From the NCBI GenBank assembly GCA_036250195.1, contig JAVHZZ010000003.1:38420335-38484334 (forward strand): DNA of 64,000 nucleotides, given 5' to 3'. Positions 33,193 through 43,899 of the stretch are shown piece by piece. Source of the DNA: Mixophyes australis. Taxonomy: Eukaryota; Chordata; Amphibia; Anura; Limnodynastidae. Made by a program: the position numbers and the translations under genes. Position 1 is the stretch's first letter. Every line of letters begins with the position of its first letter. The notes beneath the pieces were generated by a model. The model made no database searches and was not told where the DNA came from. It saw only the letters and a program-made list of their open reading frames with translations.

Positions 33193-33339
33193 GATCATTT
33201 CCTAGTAGAGAGCACGTTCCTGCTCTGAAGTTCCTGCCAACTGTGGGGGGAGACAGTGTGTCCTTGTTCCGGTTAGCCATCCGGCACATAATGCCTGACG
33301 TAATTGTATTTCAGCTGAGTAGATGTAAGTAGACTTTCG

Positions 33340-34430
33340 TTCTACTCTTGAGAGCCTTGATAAAGACCCGAGTTTCGGGTTGAAACGATTCACGTTTTGC
33401 GGGACCAGGGATTCTATTTGTTTGCAGCACACCTGGACTGAAGTGTGATATCTGCGGGTAGATCATTGACACGCTGTTTACCTATGGACCTCTGGTCTGG
33501 GCATATTCGTATGTCATGTCTTGTGGAGTTGTTTTTATTTGCATTGTATTAGAGCTTTGTAATTTTTATTAAAGCATTTCAACATTTATAAGAATAATGC
33601 ACAAGATTTGTGCTTTCATTTCTTTCTCCTAAAATACTGGATGAGGAGTTCGTGCCATCCGAAGTTAGGAACGAAAATACAAGTAAAGAATTTTGAGGAG
33701 GCGTATGACCTGATTATATCTGGTAAACATACATCATAAAGGGGTTGCAGTGACCATCATCACAGCAGGGGCACACGCAGGGGGGGTTTCTGGTTATCCA
33801 GAAACCCCTCCCCTCTGCGAAGAACAGTGTACCTACCTAGCGGCACTGTGCTATACAGCAGCCGCGGCACTGTCAAAGAAGCGTCCCCGGCGGTGCTGTA
33901 TTGTACTACAATACAGCACTGCCGCGGACGCTTCTTTGACAGCGCCGCGGCTGCTGTTCAGTGCAGTGCTGCCGAAATGGAGCTGCTGCGCATGTGCGGC
34001 CGCATGTGCAGCAGCTCTCTCTGTTTTTTTTGGGGGGGGGGAACCCCCTCTTAAAAATCCAGCGTGCGCCCCTGCACAGGGTGTTTTTTCTGTATCCACT
34101 CCCGTTCATGCAACACACTTATAAGATTCTATTATCGATTGAGTGGTGGTGGACTTTTACATTATTCTTATGACAATGCTATACTATGTCTTGTTTTGCA
34201 TTTATATGTTTCATATATGATGGAGCAATAACATCATTCATCCATCACGAATAAGATTCAAAGTGTGGACCTCAATGTATGAATATTCAAGTGTGTAAAG
34301 AGGGGAGCGCAAGTGTATGTATCTATTTTTATATATTGTATAAATTTTCGGAATATTTGTGGATGTTCTAGATACAGGCCCAGCTGCATACCTGAGTGGA
34401 GCGCTTATTATAGAATCTTATTTTATGATT
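33340..34430 (+). mobile_element. Hammerhead-like repeat, interrupted
   Basis: 33358-33386 reads TTGATAAAG, ACCCGA-GTT-TCGGGT as a perfect 6-bp stem, then TGAAAC. This is the hammerhead order (CUGANGA, stem II, GAAAC). Further on, 'attaaagcatttcaaca' and 'gtggagcgcttatt' recall the end of the 7.5-kb repeat. A GC-rich foldback element sits inside at 33766-34074. A Penelope-like or retrozyme origin is inferred; no coding part is seen. Confidence 0.35.
33766..34074. mobile_element. GC-rich foldback DNA element
   Basis: The ends CAGGGGCACACGC and GCGTGCGCCCCTG are inverted. CACAG occurs directly outside both ends (33761-33765 and 34075-34079). The interior is a long stem: 'ctgtcaaagaagcgtccccg' faces 'cggacgcttctttgacagcg' around 'tgtactacaata'. 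Frames on both strands here arise from the inverted repeat and are not genes. It is probably hAT-like by its CAGGGGC ends. Confidence 0.75.
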
Positions 34431-34889
34431 AGTTTCCTTCTACTCTGTTGACATTGGCAAAACGACATGGCGGAGGGGGTCTTACTACAGCTAGCCTGCC
34501 AAAGAAGGCAGGATTAATGTAATATTCAAGTACATTAATGCTTTAATCTCACTGTCAATCTGAGCGCTTCACGTGTAGCATGCAGAATTAGGCGATAGCC
34601 ATTCATAGCACGCCAGCAATAAATATTGTGCCAAAAGAATTGAATAGGACTATTCATGTGCGCTGTACACTTTCTATGACTAAATAACACAGGCCGCGAA
34701 AAAGTCCTTTTACTTTGGTAGTTACAGCGCGAAAAAGTGAAGACTAGAACTGCGTGAAGCTAATAATATATCTCGCTCTCACGCAAGAAACATTATCACG
34801 CGCAACAACGGAAAACTGCATTGGCTCCTTTATGTGTATTTTGCACATATAAGGCCTAAAAAACTAACAGGAGTTTGCATTATATACTT

Positions 34890-35010
34890 GTTTCCTGCAC
34901 ACAATGGAGGCAGCAGTTTTGTGGGATTAATTAATATCGATGAGAATGCAGCCTATGAAATCACTTAGTGACATCACCGAAACATGACGCTCAAGTTGAA
35001 TGGATAGGCT
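34890..35010. repeat. Dispersed repeat, 'ggaggcagcagttttgtggg' copy
   Basis: 'cacaatggaggcagcagttt' and 'cttagtgacatcaccg' followed by 'gataggctgctccc' follow the motif order of the repeat at 24447-24660. Confidence 0.5.
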
Positions 35011-36103
35011 GCTCCCTCATGAAATGATTCAGTTCACAAACTGCGGAGGGGCGACAGATGCACTCTAAAGAAACGCACAGTTGAGAAACCGTTGTATATG
35101 GAAGATTAGTCACCATTAACCAATATGTATCTCTGGTCACTGAGAGCAGCTTTATTCATCCCTGCACGGAACTAATTTGAAGGAGATAAAACGTGTAGTC
35201 AGGACAGACTGAGAGAATCACTGACACCAGATCTGGAGAAGTTGGTTGGTTCTCATCTAATGACAGCTGTGAACATGTTTGAAAAATCCTATTTCCTGCT
35301 CTTCCCGAACACCCCTTTGATCTGCTCCTGTTAACATGGTAAATAGAGACAGTAGATGAACAACACTTGCTTATGACAGTTTGCAGATGTCAATTTTTTT
35401 TTTTTCTTAAAACACTATGTAAGATAAAGAAAAAAAATAGTATGACAGATTTTATTGATTGAAGGTAATTGGAAAGCTTGTCGATGTTGCCCACACATGG
35501 ATATATACAAGAGTTGCATTTGATCTCATCTCCAGTTCTGTATTCAGTCACTGTGTCGTATTTGCTTGGATTGGGTACATTTCATAAAGGAGCTCTGCAA
35601 CCGGAGGAGTGATCGTGTGTAGCACATGCATTAATTATACAATGGACTTGCCTGGCACCTGCAGTGTACACACTCATTAGACTGGAGTACACCCTGGTGC
35701 CTGTGTCACTGATAATCCCCATTCACTTCAATGGAAAAAGTGTAATAACGGCTTATCTAGTTGGAGCATTTATACCTGCGCAGAAGATGGATAATGTCAT
35801 GCTGGCATGTAAAAATGTGAATACAGAAGAAACTATGCAGCTGAAACACACAGGAAATGTAACATATTATTCAGCTAAATGTAGGATTTCTGGTTATTGT
35901 TTTGGAAGAATAGTGTGTTCATAATTGGTGGTGTTTTTATCGCTTTTCTTACATACTAAAGAAATCCGTGTTTTTCAGTGCTAATTAAATATATCTTAAA
36001 AAATACAGGGTATAGGTACTTATCTTGGTTTTATTTTAAACAAGGCTTAATTTTTTCAAATCAGAGACTAAGGTCATTTCTTATTTCCTTAGGAGGAGAG
36101 TAT
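35011..36103. other. Low-copy non-coding stretch
   Basis: An 86-codon plus-strand frame at 35664-35924 has no recognised domain and no splice context I trust. No mobile element recognised. Confidence 0.45.
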
Positions 36104-36716
36104 ATTAGGGGATAATGTCCCAGAGGAGAGGGTCCCAGTCGTGAGGAGAAGGTCCCAGGAAAGAGGAGACGGTCATAGGACAAAGAAGAGGGTCCCAGGA
36201 GAGAGGAGAAGGTCCCAGGACAGAGGAGAGTGTCATAGGACAAAGAAGAGGGTTCCAGGAAAGAGGAGAGGGTCCCAGGACAGAGGAGAGGGTCCCAGGA
36301 AAGAGGATAAGGTCATATGACATAGAAGAGGGTCCCAGGAAAGAGGAGACGGTCATAAGAGACAGGAGAGAATCCCAGGAGAGAGGGAAAGGTCCCAGGG
36401 CAGAGGAGGAGTATCCCAGGAGAGAGTAGAAGGTATAATAAGAGAGGAGTGGCTCCCAGTAGAGAGGAGAAAGTCTCAGGAGAGAGTCACTGAAGAGAGA
36501 AAAGGATCCCAGGACAGAAAAGAAGAGAGGAGAAGGTCCCAGGAGAGAAGAGAAGGTCCCAGGAGAGAAGAGAGGGTCCCAGGACAGAGCAGAAAGTCCC
36601 AGGAAAGAGGAGAAAGTCCCAGGAGAGGGGAGAAAGTCCCAGGAGAGAGGAGAGGGTCCCGGGAGAGGGGAGAAAGTCCCAGGAGAGAGGAGAGGGTCCC
36701 AGGAGAGGGTGCAATG
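36104..36716. repeat. Tandem array of about 20-bp purine-rich units
   Basis: Units vary around 'ggtcccaggagagaggagaa', with variants 'ggtcataggacaaagaagag' in the first half. About 30 units fill 600 bp. A 'ggtcata' variant recurs at 36171, 36231, 36311 and 36351, hinting at multi-unit duplication. Long minus-strand frames of Leu/Ser/Pro are caused by the repeat. Confidence 0.95.
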
Positions 36717-38390
36717 AAAGCCGGAGGGATGTCAGAAGACACCTTGAGTAGACATAAGTTGACAGGATTCCAGGGGAGAAAAGACAGTGCAAACAGCAGA
36801 TCATCTCAGCCTGTTCTTCATCAACATGCTATCTATATGATAAAAACTTGCCTTTGCAGGAGCATCCCTGGACAGTCAGCAGACTTTGGAGGACTCTCCT
36901 CACTCCTGCCAAGACGGGCTTTTATCATACAGACAGGGGGCTCTCTATTAACAAAAAATGAACGGCAGAAGTGAGGACTGCGTCCCGTGACTACTGTAGT
37001 TGTGGGACCTGCTAGATCGGATGAATCACCAGAATCCAGGCAAGTAACATTCAGCATTTACTTTTAACGTATGGAACTCCACCCACAAGTGACTTACTCA
37101 TTAAGATATGTTGCGACATGCCCTATTATATTACTTTATTATTAACAATTCACTGTCATATCTGAACTTCATATCAGCCACTTGAATTGTAGTAAATCAT
37201 AATGACTGTTCGATTTGTCATGTGACATTGTATAGCCAATAGCATTATAGTTGATTAGTTGCTGGCAAAACTAAGACTGAAACACTACCAGAAGCCCTGA
37301 GATCGTTCCAATGTGTCATCCAAACTAGCTAGAGTACTTGCTGATCAACATATGTATCATTTATCTCCAATAAAAACAAGTCCTTATCATATTGTTTTTT
37401 CATATGCATGCCATAAACGGCATTTTAAGCTGTTTCTTGCAACAATTAATTACTACATATATACCCTGCTGTAGATAGATTAATCAATATGGATGACATA
37501 AGGGATAATATATTCCTTTGCATAAAATATGGCCCAGCGCTGGAAAGATAGCTCCAAAACCCATCACAGGCTGTCTGTGCTTCATGACGGATAGGCGATT
37601 TATGGCTGGCTTGTGGTCAAACACATCAGAGACCTCTGAGAGATCAATAAACATTGCTGTACTTTCTTATTTTTCAAGAGCTCTCCTAGTGTAACCTTAA
37701 TTTCTACAACATTAAAAGTTTTTGAGGGATTTATGACTTTAAAGTCCTTTGAACTCTTACTGGCAAAAGTTCAGACAGAAATTTAAAGCTATACATTAAA
37801 AAATAAATATATATTTATGTGTGTGTGCGCGTGTTTGTGTATATATGCATATATTTGATTCTGGACCTGAAGCTGTGCACAGGAGAGAAATATTTCCATT
37901 TTTTTTCCCTTGCTGCGTTTTAGTGTTTGGTCTGCTTGGTTAATTCTGCACTTTCATCACATATGTGACATTAAGAAGATCAATGGCTTTCAGCGGTGGT
38001 GATTGGGTAATAACACAAATAGGAAAAAAGACAGAGTTGATGCCACAGCAAAAAAAATTACTTCATTTTGTTTGTTTGGTTTTTTTTTTTCTCTCCTAGA
38101 GCAATTATAATTCATATACACAAGTAAAACGTACTGTTAGGAGATAGATGATGGAAAGCTGTGGTTAAAACAATTCAATAGGGAAAGCAAAGCAATAAAA
38201 GTGAAGGTATTGAAGAGAGAAGCAATAATTGGTATTGCAGGAAAGGGGAACGAACCATGAATGCTTCACACAGACCAGAATGTTGGATATCTTGATGAAT
38301 ATCAAGCATGGTGTGATCTCTATCATTAGAGCCTATAGGCACAGAACATCTGGAATGCTTACCCACCGGGCCATGTTCTTGCCACACTTT
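36717..38390. other. Low-copy stretch, possible conserved element at 37300-37740
   Basis: No mobile element recognised. 37300-37740 is AT-rich and repeat-free, with 'caacaattaattactac' and 'gattaatcaatatgg', composition often seen in developmental enhancers. A short TG/TA run lies at 37815-37850. Confidence 0.35.
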
Positions 38391-38500
38391 CTACTTGCCT
38401 ATTCTCTCGGAATGCCCGGGAGACATCAGAGTACTCTGGGCGACCCTTCTGCATCCCACTTTTTTCTTTCTTGAGAATTGGGCGTGGCATTGATGACACA
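38390..38500 (+). mobile_element. 'CATACTTGCC' family fragment
   Basis: 'ctacttgcctattctctcgg' and 'aatgcccgggagacatcaga' match the left part of the hAT-type family, followed by 'gaattgggcgtggcattgat'. The right end is missing. Confidence 0.5.
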
Positions 38501-38559
38501 ATCTGCTGCACACTTTTAGTACCAAACAAATAAACTTTTCCCCTAAAATATTGCTTGTA

Positions 38560-38632
38560 AATTGTAAAGGGCTACGGAATTTGCTGGCGCTATATAAATA
38601 AATGTTGATGGTGATGATGATGATGATGATTG
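38560..38632 (+). mobile_element. L2-like tail fragment
   Basis: 'attgtaaagggctacggaat' then 'ttgctggcgctatataaata' and a 'gatgatgatg' run. It matches the second tail subtype at 11857 rather than the main SINE. Confidence 0.7.
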
Positions 38633-38973
38633 TTTGTCTTTACTTATGACTGAGAAAATCGTGAAAACGAGGGATATCGGGTCTGTTTTTATTATTTGTA
38701 TAACTTGTGTGTGTGAAGGTTGTTATTACACTGTTGGGGGACATAACAACCATACAAAACTACTGCGCATCTTGATAACATCAATAATGAATTTTCACAA
38801 CTTTACTTTGGGTGTCAAGTCACTTTCTTGCCATTAATTGATCGTCTGCATTTTTTTTAAGGAATGGTTTCTACTGACCTTTAAATATTCTCCTTCAATA
38901 CAGCTGATCTTACACCACACACAGAGTAGGAATCAAGTCTCAATAAAAATTACATAATTTTACTCCCCTCAAC

Positions 38974-39519
38974 CATACTTGTCTACTGTCCTAGAATGCC
39001 CGGGCGACTCCCAAATTCCAGATAGGTCTTCCGGGACAACACAGTGGCTAAGTGGTTAGCACTTCTGCCTTACATCACTGGGGTCATGAGTTCAATTACC
39101 AACCATGGCCTTATCTGTGTGGAGTTTGTATGTTCTCCTTGTGTTTGCGTGGGTTTCCTCCGAGTGCTCCGATTTCCTCCCACACTCCAAAAACATACTG
39201 GTAGGTTAATTGGCTGCTATCAAATTGACCCTAGTCTGTGTGTTACGGAATTTAGACTGTTAGCCCCAGTGGGGCAGGGACTGATGTGAGTGAGTTCTCT
39301 GTACAGCGCTGCGGAATTAGTGGCGCTATATAAATAAATGGTGATGAAGATGATTCTCCCACATCCTGCCCACTTCCTACTGAAATGGGTAGGGGCATCC
39401 ATGACCCGATTCATCACGAATCACAACATTTTTGCCCCGCCAAAACCTGCCGCTGTGAGGGTTAAAATGGCACGAATTGCGTGGCCCCTTCCCCCTCCAT
39501 ACTTCCACTGGCAAGTATG
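38974..39519. mobile_element. hAT-like element split by a SINE
   Basis: The left end 'catacttgtctactgtccta' and right end 'ccactggcaagtatg' are the family's inverted ends. Family-type 'gcccgggcgactcccaaatt' precedes, and 'cctgcccacttcctactg' follows, the SINE at 39035-39350. Without the SINE the element is about 230 bp. No target duplication is readable, so this is an older copy. Confidence 0.65.
39035..39350 (+). mobile_element. tRNA-L2 SINE nested in a hAT-like element
   Basis: The head 'acaacacagtggctaagtgg' (A-box TGGCTAAGTGG) is followed by 'gagttcaattacc', then the usual body and the end 'agtggcgctatataaataaa' with 'gatgaagatga'. Its sequence is close to the 24682 copy. Its position inside the CATACTTGCC element makes it the younger of the two. 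Confidence 0.9.
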
Positions 39520-40525
39520 GCTCTAGTATATTTATGCAACATAAATTGCTATCATAATACAGAACATTCTAAGTATTCCATTCATAATATAGCACATTCT
39601 AATCAGTTATAGGTATGAGGGGAGTGCAGGGAAGACTAACCCTGGAAACTCTTCTAATGACTGGACCCCAGGGGTTACCATAAGGTACTCTAGAGAGGGT
39701 GAATAGAGGAAAAAGACATTCTGGATGGAAAACCTATTTCATGCAACAGACGGCATTGTTCAGGCAGTCATCATGTTGTGATGAATTAGATTTCAGCTTT
39801 CCTGAAGCTCAGCTGTCTCAGTGATAGGTACAAAGGATTCTATTGTTCCAGAGCAAAAGCCAGAAGTTTATATAGACTGAACTTTTAATGAGTACTTATG
39901 AGGAAACTTCCCTCAGACAGAAACAAGTAATGCAGAAAATGAGATTATTAAGCAGAAAATACAACAATAGGGAGGACTGGGCTGGACCAGCTGTTCTTTT
40001 GTCTCTTCACAAGTTGTGCATAAACTCCAGGCGTACTATCTAAGCGAGAAAAGGACGACAAACATGGCGAGTGCTAAAAATAGAGGCGATAACAATATGT
40101 CCTCTGGGGGGTTCCAAATTAATGGAAAAGTGAGGGAATGTGTGGATTAAAAATATCACAGCATTGCAAATCACCGCACATAGGATAAAGAGACTCAATA
40201 ATTAAACCTGTCACTCGAGTGTTTTAGGAAAGCTTAGTGTGTCACAACTTCACATGGCATTTGTCTTAACCCCACCTTCTTCCCTCTAGTACTTCGTGTG
40301 GATCTTGCCCCTGGGATCCTATGCTCACAGTAAGCGGGGGCCGTTCTTTAGGGATAAATTCCCACGGCAAAACATGCAGATTCCCATGGCCAATCTGGAA
40401 CACAGCAGATATTTTGCGTAACAATTTTGAAAATTCCGCTCAATTTCTGCATCTCACAATCAGCCAGAAGAACCAATAACAATTCAATAAAGTAGGAAGC
40501 TTGTGGTACCTAAGCAACACAGACC
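39520..40525. other. Low-copy non-coding stretch
   Basis: No recognised repeat or exon. Confidence 0.45.
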
Positions 40526-40660
40526 AGTGGTGGAACTACTGTGGGTACGGGGCCCAGGGGTGAGGGTGTATCCCAACTCGGAGACCCAGGTGCTACATCT
40601 CCCACACTCTCAGCCCCAACACCACCCCTGAGGCTACCACAGAAAAGAGTCCACTATAGA
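40526..40660 (+). mobile_element. hAT-like fragment, 'CAGTGGTGGAACTAC' family
   Basis: 'ccagtggtggaactactgtg' then 'gtacggggcccaggggtgag' matches the start of the family also seen at 21077. The right end is not visible. Confidence 0.55.
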
Positions 40661-41169
40661 GTGGCCCATATGCCCGTTGCCATTGCCCAGAAGATGCCCC
40701 TCTTTATCATAGCACAGCTACACTTCTCTTGTATTGGAAGGTTGGTATAATTTCAGACTATACAGTGTTAAAGATAACTTTTATGAAATTAATTGAAATA
40801 TAATAATTTATATAAATTAACCTATGTCATTGGGCCTGATGTTTCCTATATAGGACACAATGCACCTATTCATCAGACTGCTCAGTGATAATTAGTGCAT
40901 TGACCTCCGGTGATCTGAAGAGGTGGTAACACTGGTCTAAAACCCAACAAGCAGCAGGATTTCTTAAATGCCATCTGTGCTCCGGCGTACTGTACTAACA
41001 ACAAATGTTATCTAATCCTTGCTAACAACAAACCCATTCTTCCTACAGCTCGTTGCCAAGTTACCATGTCTTTAATCTAAGGAGTCTATGAAACAGAGAA
41101 AAAACAGAAATGCATTGGAAATGGGTGTGTTCACTGGAAATACGGCTTCACCTATTTATTAAAGACTGA

Positions 41170-41255
41170 TTACTGAGTCTGACGAAGATTCCCCGCGCAC
41201 ACCAAGGGGGAGCCTGCTATGGAATATGCGGGCGCTATATAAATAAATGTTGACG
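41170..41255 (+). mobile_element. L2-like tail fragment
   Basis: It contains 'gaatatgcgggcgctatata', then 'aataaatgttgacgacg'. Upstream 'gtctgacgaagattccccgc' may belong to it. Only the tail is recognisable. Confidence 0.6.
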
Positions 41256-41454
41256 ACGATAGCAATGCCCGGTCAGGCATGCTTAGAGGCTTCCTGGACT
41301 AGCCAGCAAAGCGATAAGACTCCTATCTGTGCCAGACAGTATCGCTCAGCCGTTCTATCGAATAACGTTCATAAAATGGTGTGAAACTAGATTGTCTACT
41401 GATGCGATAAGCAGCAACAGATAATCTAGGTTATCATCCCCTGGATAATAAGTA

Positions 41455-41797
41455 GGGACCTGATTCATTAAGGATCTTAACTTGAGAAACTTCTTATTTC
41501 AGTCTCCTGGACAAAACCATGTTATAATGCAAGGGGTGCAAATTAGTATTCCGTTTTGCAAAGAAGTTAAATACCGACTGTTTTTTCATGTATCACACAA
41601 ATATCAACTTTAAATTTTAGTGTACAAATAAGCTATTAAGTATTTGTGTGCTACATGAAAAAAACAGTCAGTATTTAACTTATGTGCAAAACAGAATACT
41701 AATTTGCACCCCTTACATTGTAACATGGTTTTGTCCAGGAGACTGAAATAAGAAGTTTCTCAAGTTAAGATCCTTAATGAATCAGACTCTAGGTCCC
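41455..41797. mobile_element. Large foldback, 'GGGACCTGATTCATTAAGGA' family
   Basis: The 343 bp form one long hairpin: 'cttaacttgagaaacttctt' faces 'aagaagtttctcaagttaag', and 'caaggggtgcaaattagtat' faces 'atactaatttgcacccctta'. Related MITEs at 20225 and 28363 have this arm only on the left, with a different right half, so this copy looks like an inverted duplication of the left arm. Confidence 0.85.
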
Positions 41798-41904
41798 TAA
41801 AATTGTTGACATTGATTTCAAACCTTACCTCAGTTTCTGTTCATACAACACCAATGTGAAAAGCGTTTCTCAACTCTCACCATTACAAAGAGCCATAGTA
41901 CAGT

Positions 41905-42560
41905 AAGGCTGGGTACACACTACCGAAATTTTCTCCTGACACAATATCTGTAACAATTTTACCAACGACCAAAAGTCCCGATCAGCAGCCGATTCCTGTG
42001 CACACACTATACACGTTTTACCTTCAGATCTGTGCTCTTCATCTGCCATAACCATCGGCTGAGAAGACCGTGACTCTGTAAGCTCTACGGAGATCTGCCT
42101 ACACTGTTGGACCTGAGTGCATGCACACCAGTGGCGGATCCAGGGGGGGGGGGGGCGATTGGGTCTTGCTGCCGGTGGCTGCACAGTCTGTGCAGGTCCG
42201 CTCGGCAGTGACAGGCAGGGACAGTGTGCTGCCCGGCTGCTCTGATTGTGTTTTAAACACAATCAGAGCATCCGGGCAGCACACTGTCCCTACCTGTCAC
42301 TGCTGAACGGATCTGCACATAGTATGCAGCCGCCGGCAGCCTCAGATGTCAAAAAGGGGGCGGGCCTAAATCCCCACCCCCCCCCTAGATCACCCCGGGT
42401 AGAAGTATTCTCTAGATCCGCCCCCTATACACACTGCAGAATTTGCCTGACATTGTTCTATCGTTTATAGAGATTATTAGTCCACTTATAAAATCAAATG
42501 ATACGATACGCTTTGGAACGATAAACGTTGATTGTGGACTGTACGCACTAATGATGGTCT
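41905..42560 (+). mobile_element. 'GGCTGGGTACACAC' family element with nested hAT
   Basis: It starts 'aaggctgggtacacactacc' and shares 'cagatctgtgctcttcatct', 'ctgcagaatttgcc' and 'caaatgatacgatacg' with copies at 10917, 43195 and 46497. The hAT at 42129-42426 splits it. Without the insert it is about 358 bp, matching the copy at 10917. Confidence 0.75.
42129..42426. mobile_element. hAT element with a perfect central palindrome
   Basis: The ends 'cagtggcggatccagg' and 'ctctagatccgccccct' are inverted. The flanks ATGCACAC (42121-42128) and ATACACAC (42427-42434) match in 7 of 8 positions, and the family's intact 'gtgcatacacactgcag' at 11070 shows the empty site. The centre is a long stem around 'gattgtgttttaaacacaat' with arms 'cagtgtgctgcccgg' and 'ccgggcagcacactg'. 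No coding frame. Confidence 0.85.
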
Positions 42561-42889
42561 AATCAATTAATAAGACGCAGCGACAGGCAGGTGATATGCA
42601 GTACACTGAACCGACCTTGCAGATTTGTGCATGTGTACAGGAAGTAAGCGTGACGTTGGCATAGGGCACGTACGATGCGAACAGGGGACACAAGTGGGAG
42701 CAATCAGCCACAAAATAGAAAGAGATCCGATACTTACAAATAACCCCCCACAGATGTAGAAATGTATAAAGTTATTTATATAGTTTGGTACATTCCGGCA
42801 GAAGTGATATATAAAACTTAGTTAACAATTTATGAAGAGCCATAATTGTACACAGAGGGACAATAAAAAATAAGTGAGTCCATCCATAC

Positions 42890-43160
42890 ATACTTTTCTT
42901 TTAAACATATTTTATTGGTTTTGGTTTAGAACATAAGTAAGAAAGTTAAAGGCGTTTCAAGATATAAATATAAAAAAAAGAAGACAGTGTTTTTGGAATA
43001 ATATACAATTGCAACATAAAATTTTATTATACTGTTTCTCAAACGATTACATTGTTCCTCCAACTACGGTGCTTGTCGGCAGAATTTATATAGTGTAACT
43101 TTTTTATTTTCCCTCTTTTCCTCTTTCTACTATGTGTTGATAATAGGAGAAATAATCATG
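42890..43160. other. AT-rich stretch, possibly a LINE 3' part
   Basis: 'cttttaaacatattttattg' and a long A/T-rich run follow. The shape resembles the complement of an AT-rich LINE 3' region, but no coding signature supports this. Confidence 0.2.
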
Positions 43161-43194
43161 TATGACAAATTTATTTATTAAACATAGAAAAGCT

Positions 43195-43510
43195 TCGACC
43201 TATGTGTCAAAGTCTACCATCATGGTAGCTACTGTCTGCAACGCAACTGAGAGGTTAACAGCTTCTATACTCCACGGAGATCTGCCTACACTGCTAGTCC
43301 TGAGTGCCTACATACTGCAGAATTTGCCCAACATCGTTCCATCATTTATAGCGTTTTTTAGTCCAGTTATAAAAACAAATGAAACGATACGATGCGCTTT
43401 GGTACGATAAAACATGATTGTGAGAGCGTACACACTAATCCGATATCAGACCTAACAGTCCTTTATCGAGGGCTCGATTTCATTCCTTTTTGCTCACACC
43501 TCCAGGAGAC
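43195..43510 (+). mobile_element. 'GGCTGGGTACACAC' family, partial copy
   Basis: 'ctccacggagatctgcctac', 'tactgcagaatttgccc' and 'acaaatgaaacgatacgatg' match the family interior in order. The left end is missing. A SINE begins shortly after the right part. Confidence 0.65.
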
Positions 43511-43526
43511 GAGTGAGGCACAATTC

Positions 43527-43899
43527 ATCATCATCATCATCATCATTTATTTATATAGCGCCACTAATTCCGCAGCGCTGTACAGAGAACTCACTCACAT
43601 CAGTCCCTGCCCCATCGGAGCTTACAGTCTAAATTCCCTAATATAGACACACTCACACACACACACAGACATAGACATAGACAGACAGACAGGGAGAGAC
43701 TAGGGTCAATTTTTGATAGCATCCAATTAACCTACCAGTATGTTTTTGGAGTGTGGGAGGAAACCGGAGCACCCGGGGGAAACCCACACAAACACAGGGA
43801 GAACATACAAACTCCACACAGATAAGGCCATGGTTGAGGATCGAACTCATGACCCCAGCGCTGTGAGGCAGAAGTGCTAACCACTAGGCCACTGTGCTA
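43527..43899 (-). mobile_element. tRNA-L2 SINE, full length
   Basis: The complement carries the head 'agcacagtggcctagtggtt' and a B-box-like 'gagttcgatcctc'. The sense-strand sequence shows an ATC tail (43527-43546), 'tatatagcgccactaattcc', a longer 'cacacacacacagacataga' microsatellite than the other copies, and 'ggaaaccggagcacccgggg'. A complete member of the family. Confidence 0.9.

Noticed and set aside
33750..34124. 124-codon Ala/Cys-rich plus-strand frame and its minus-strand mirrors
   Set aside because: It lies over a GC-rich inverted repeat with transposon ends; matching frames on both strands follow from the palindrome.
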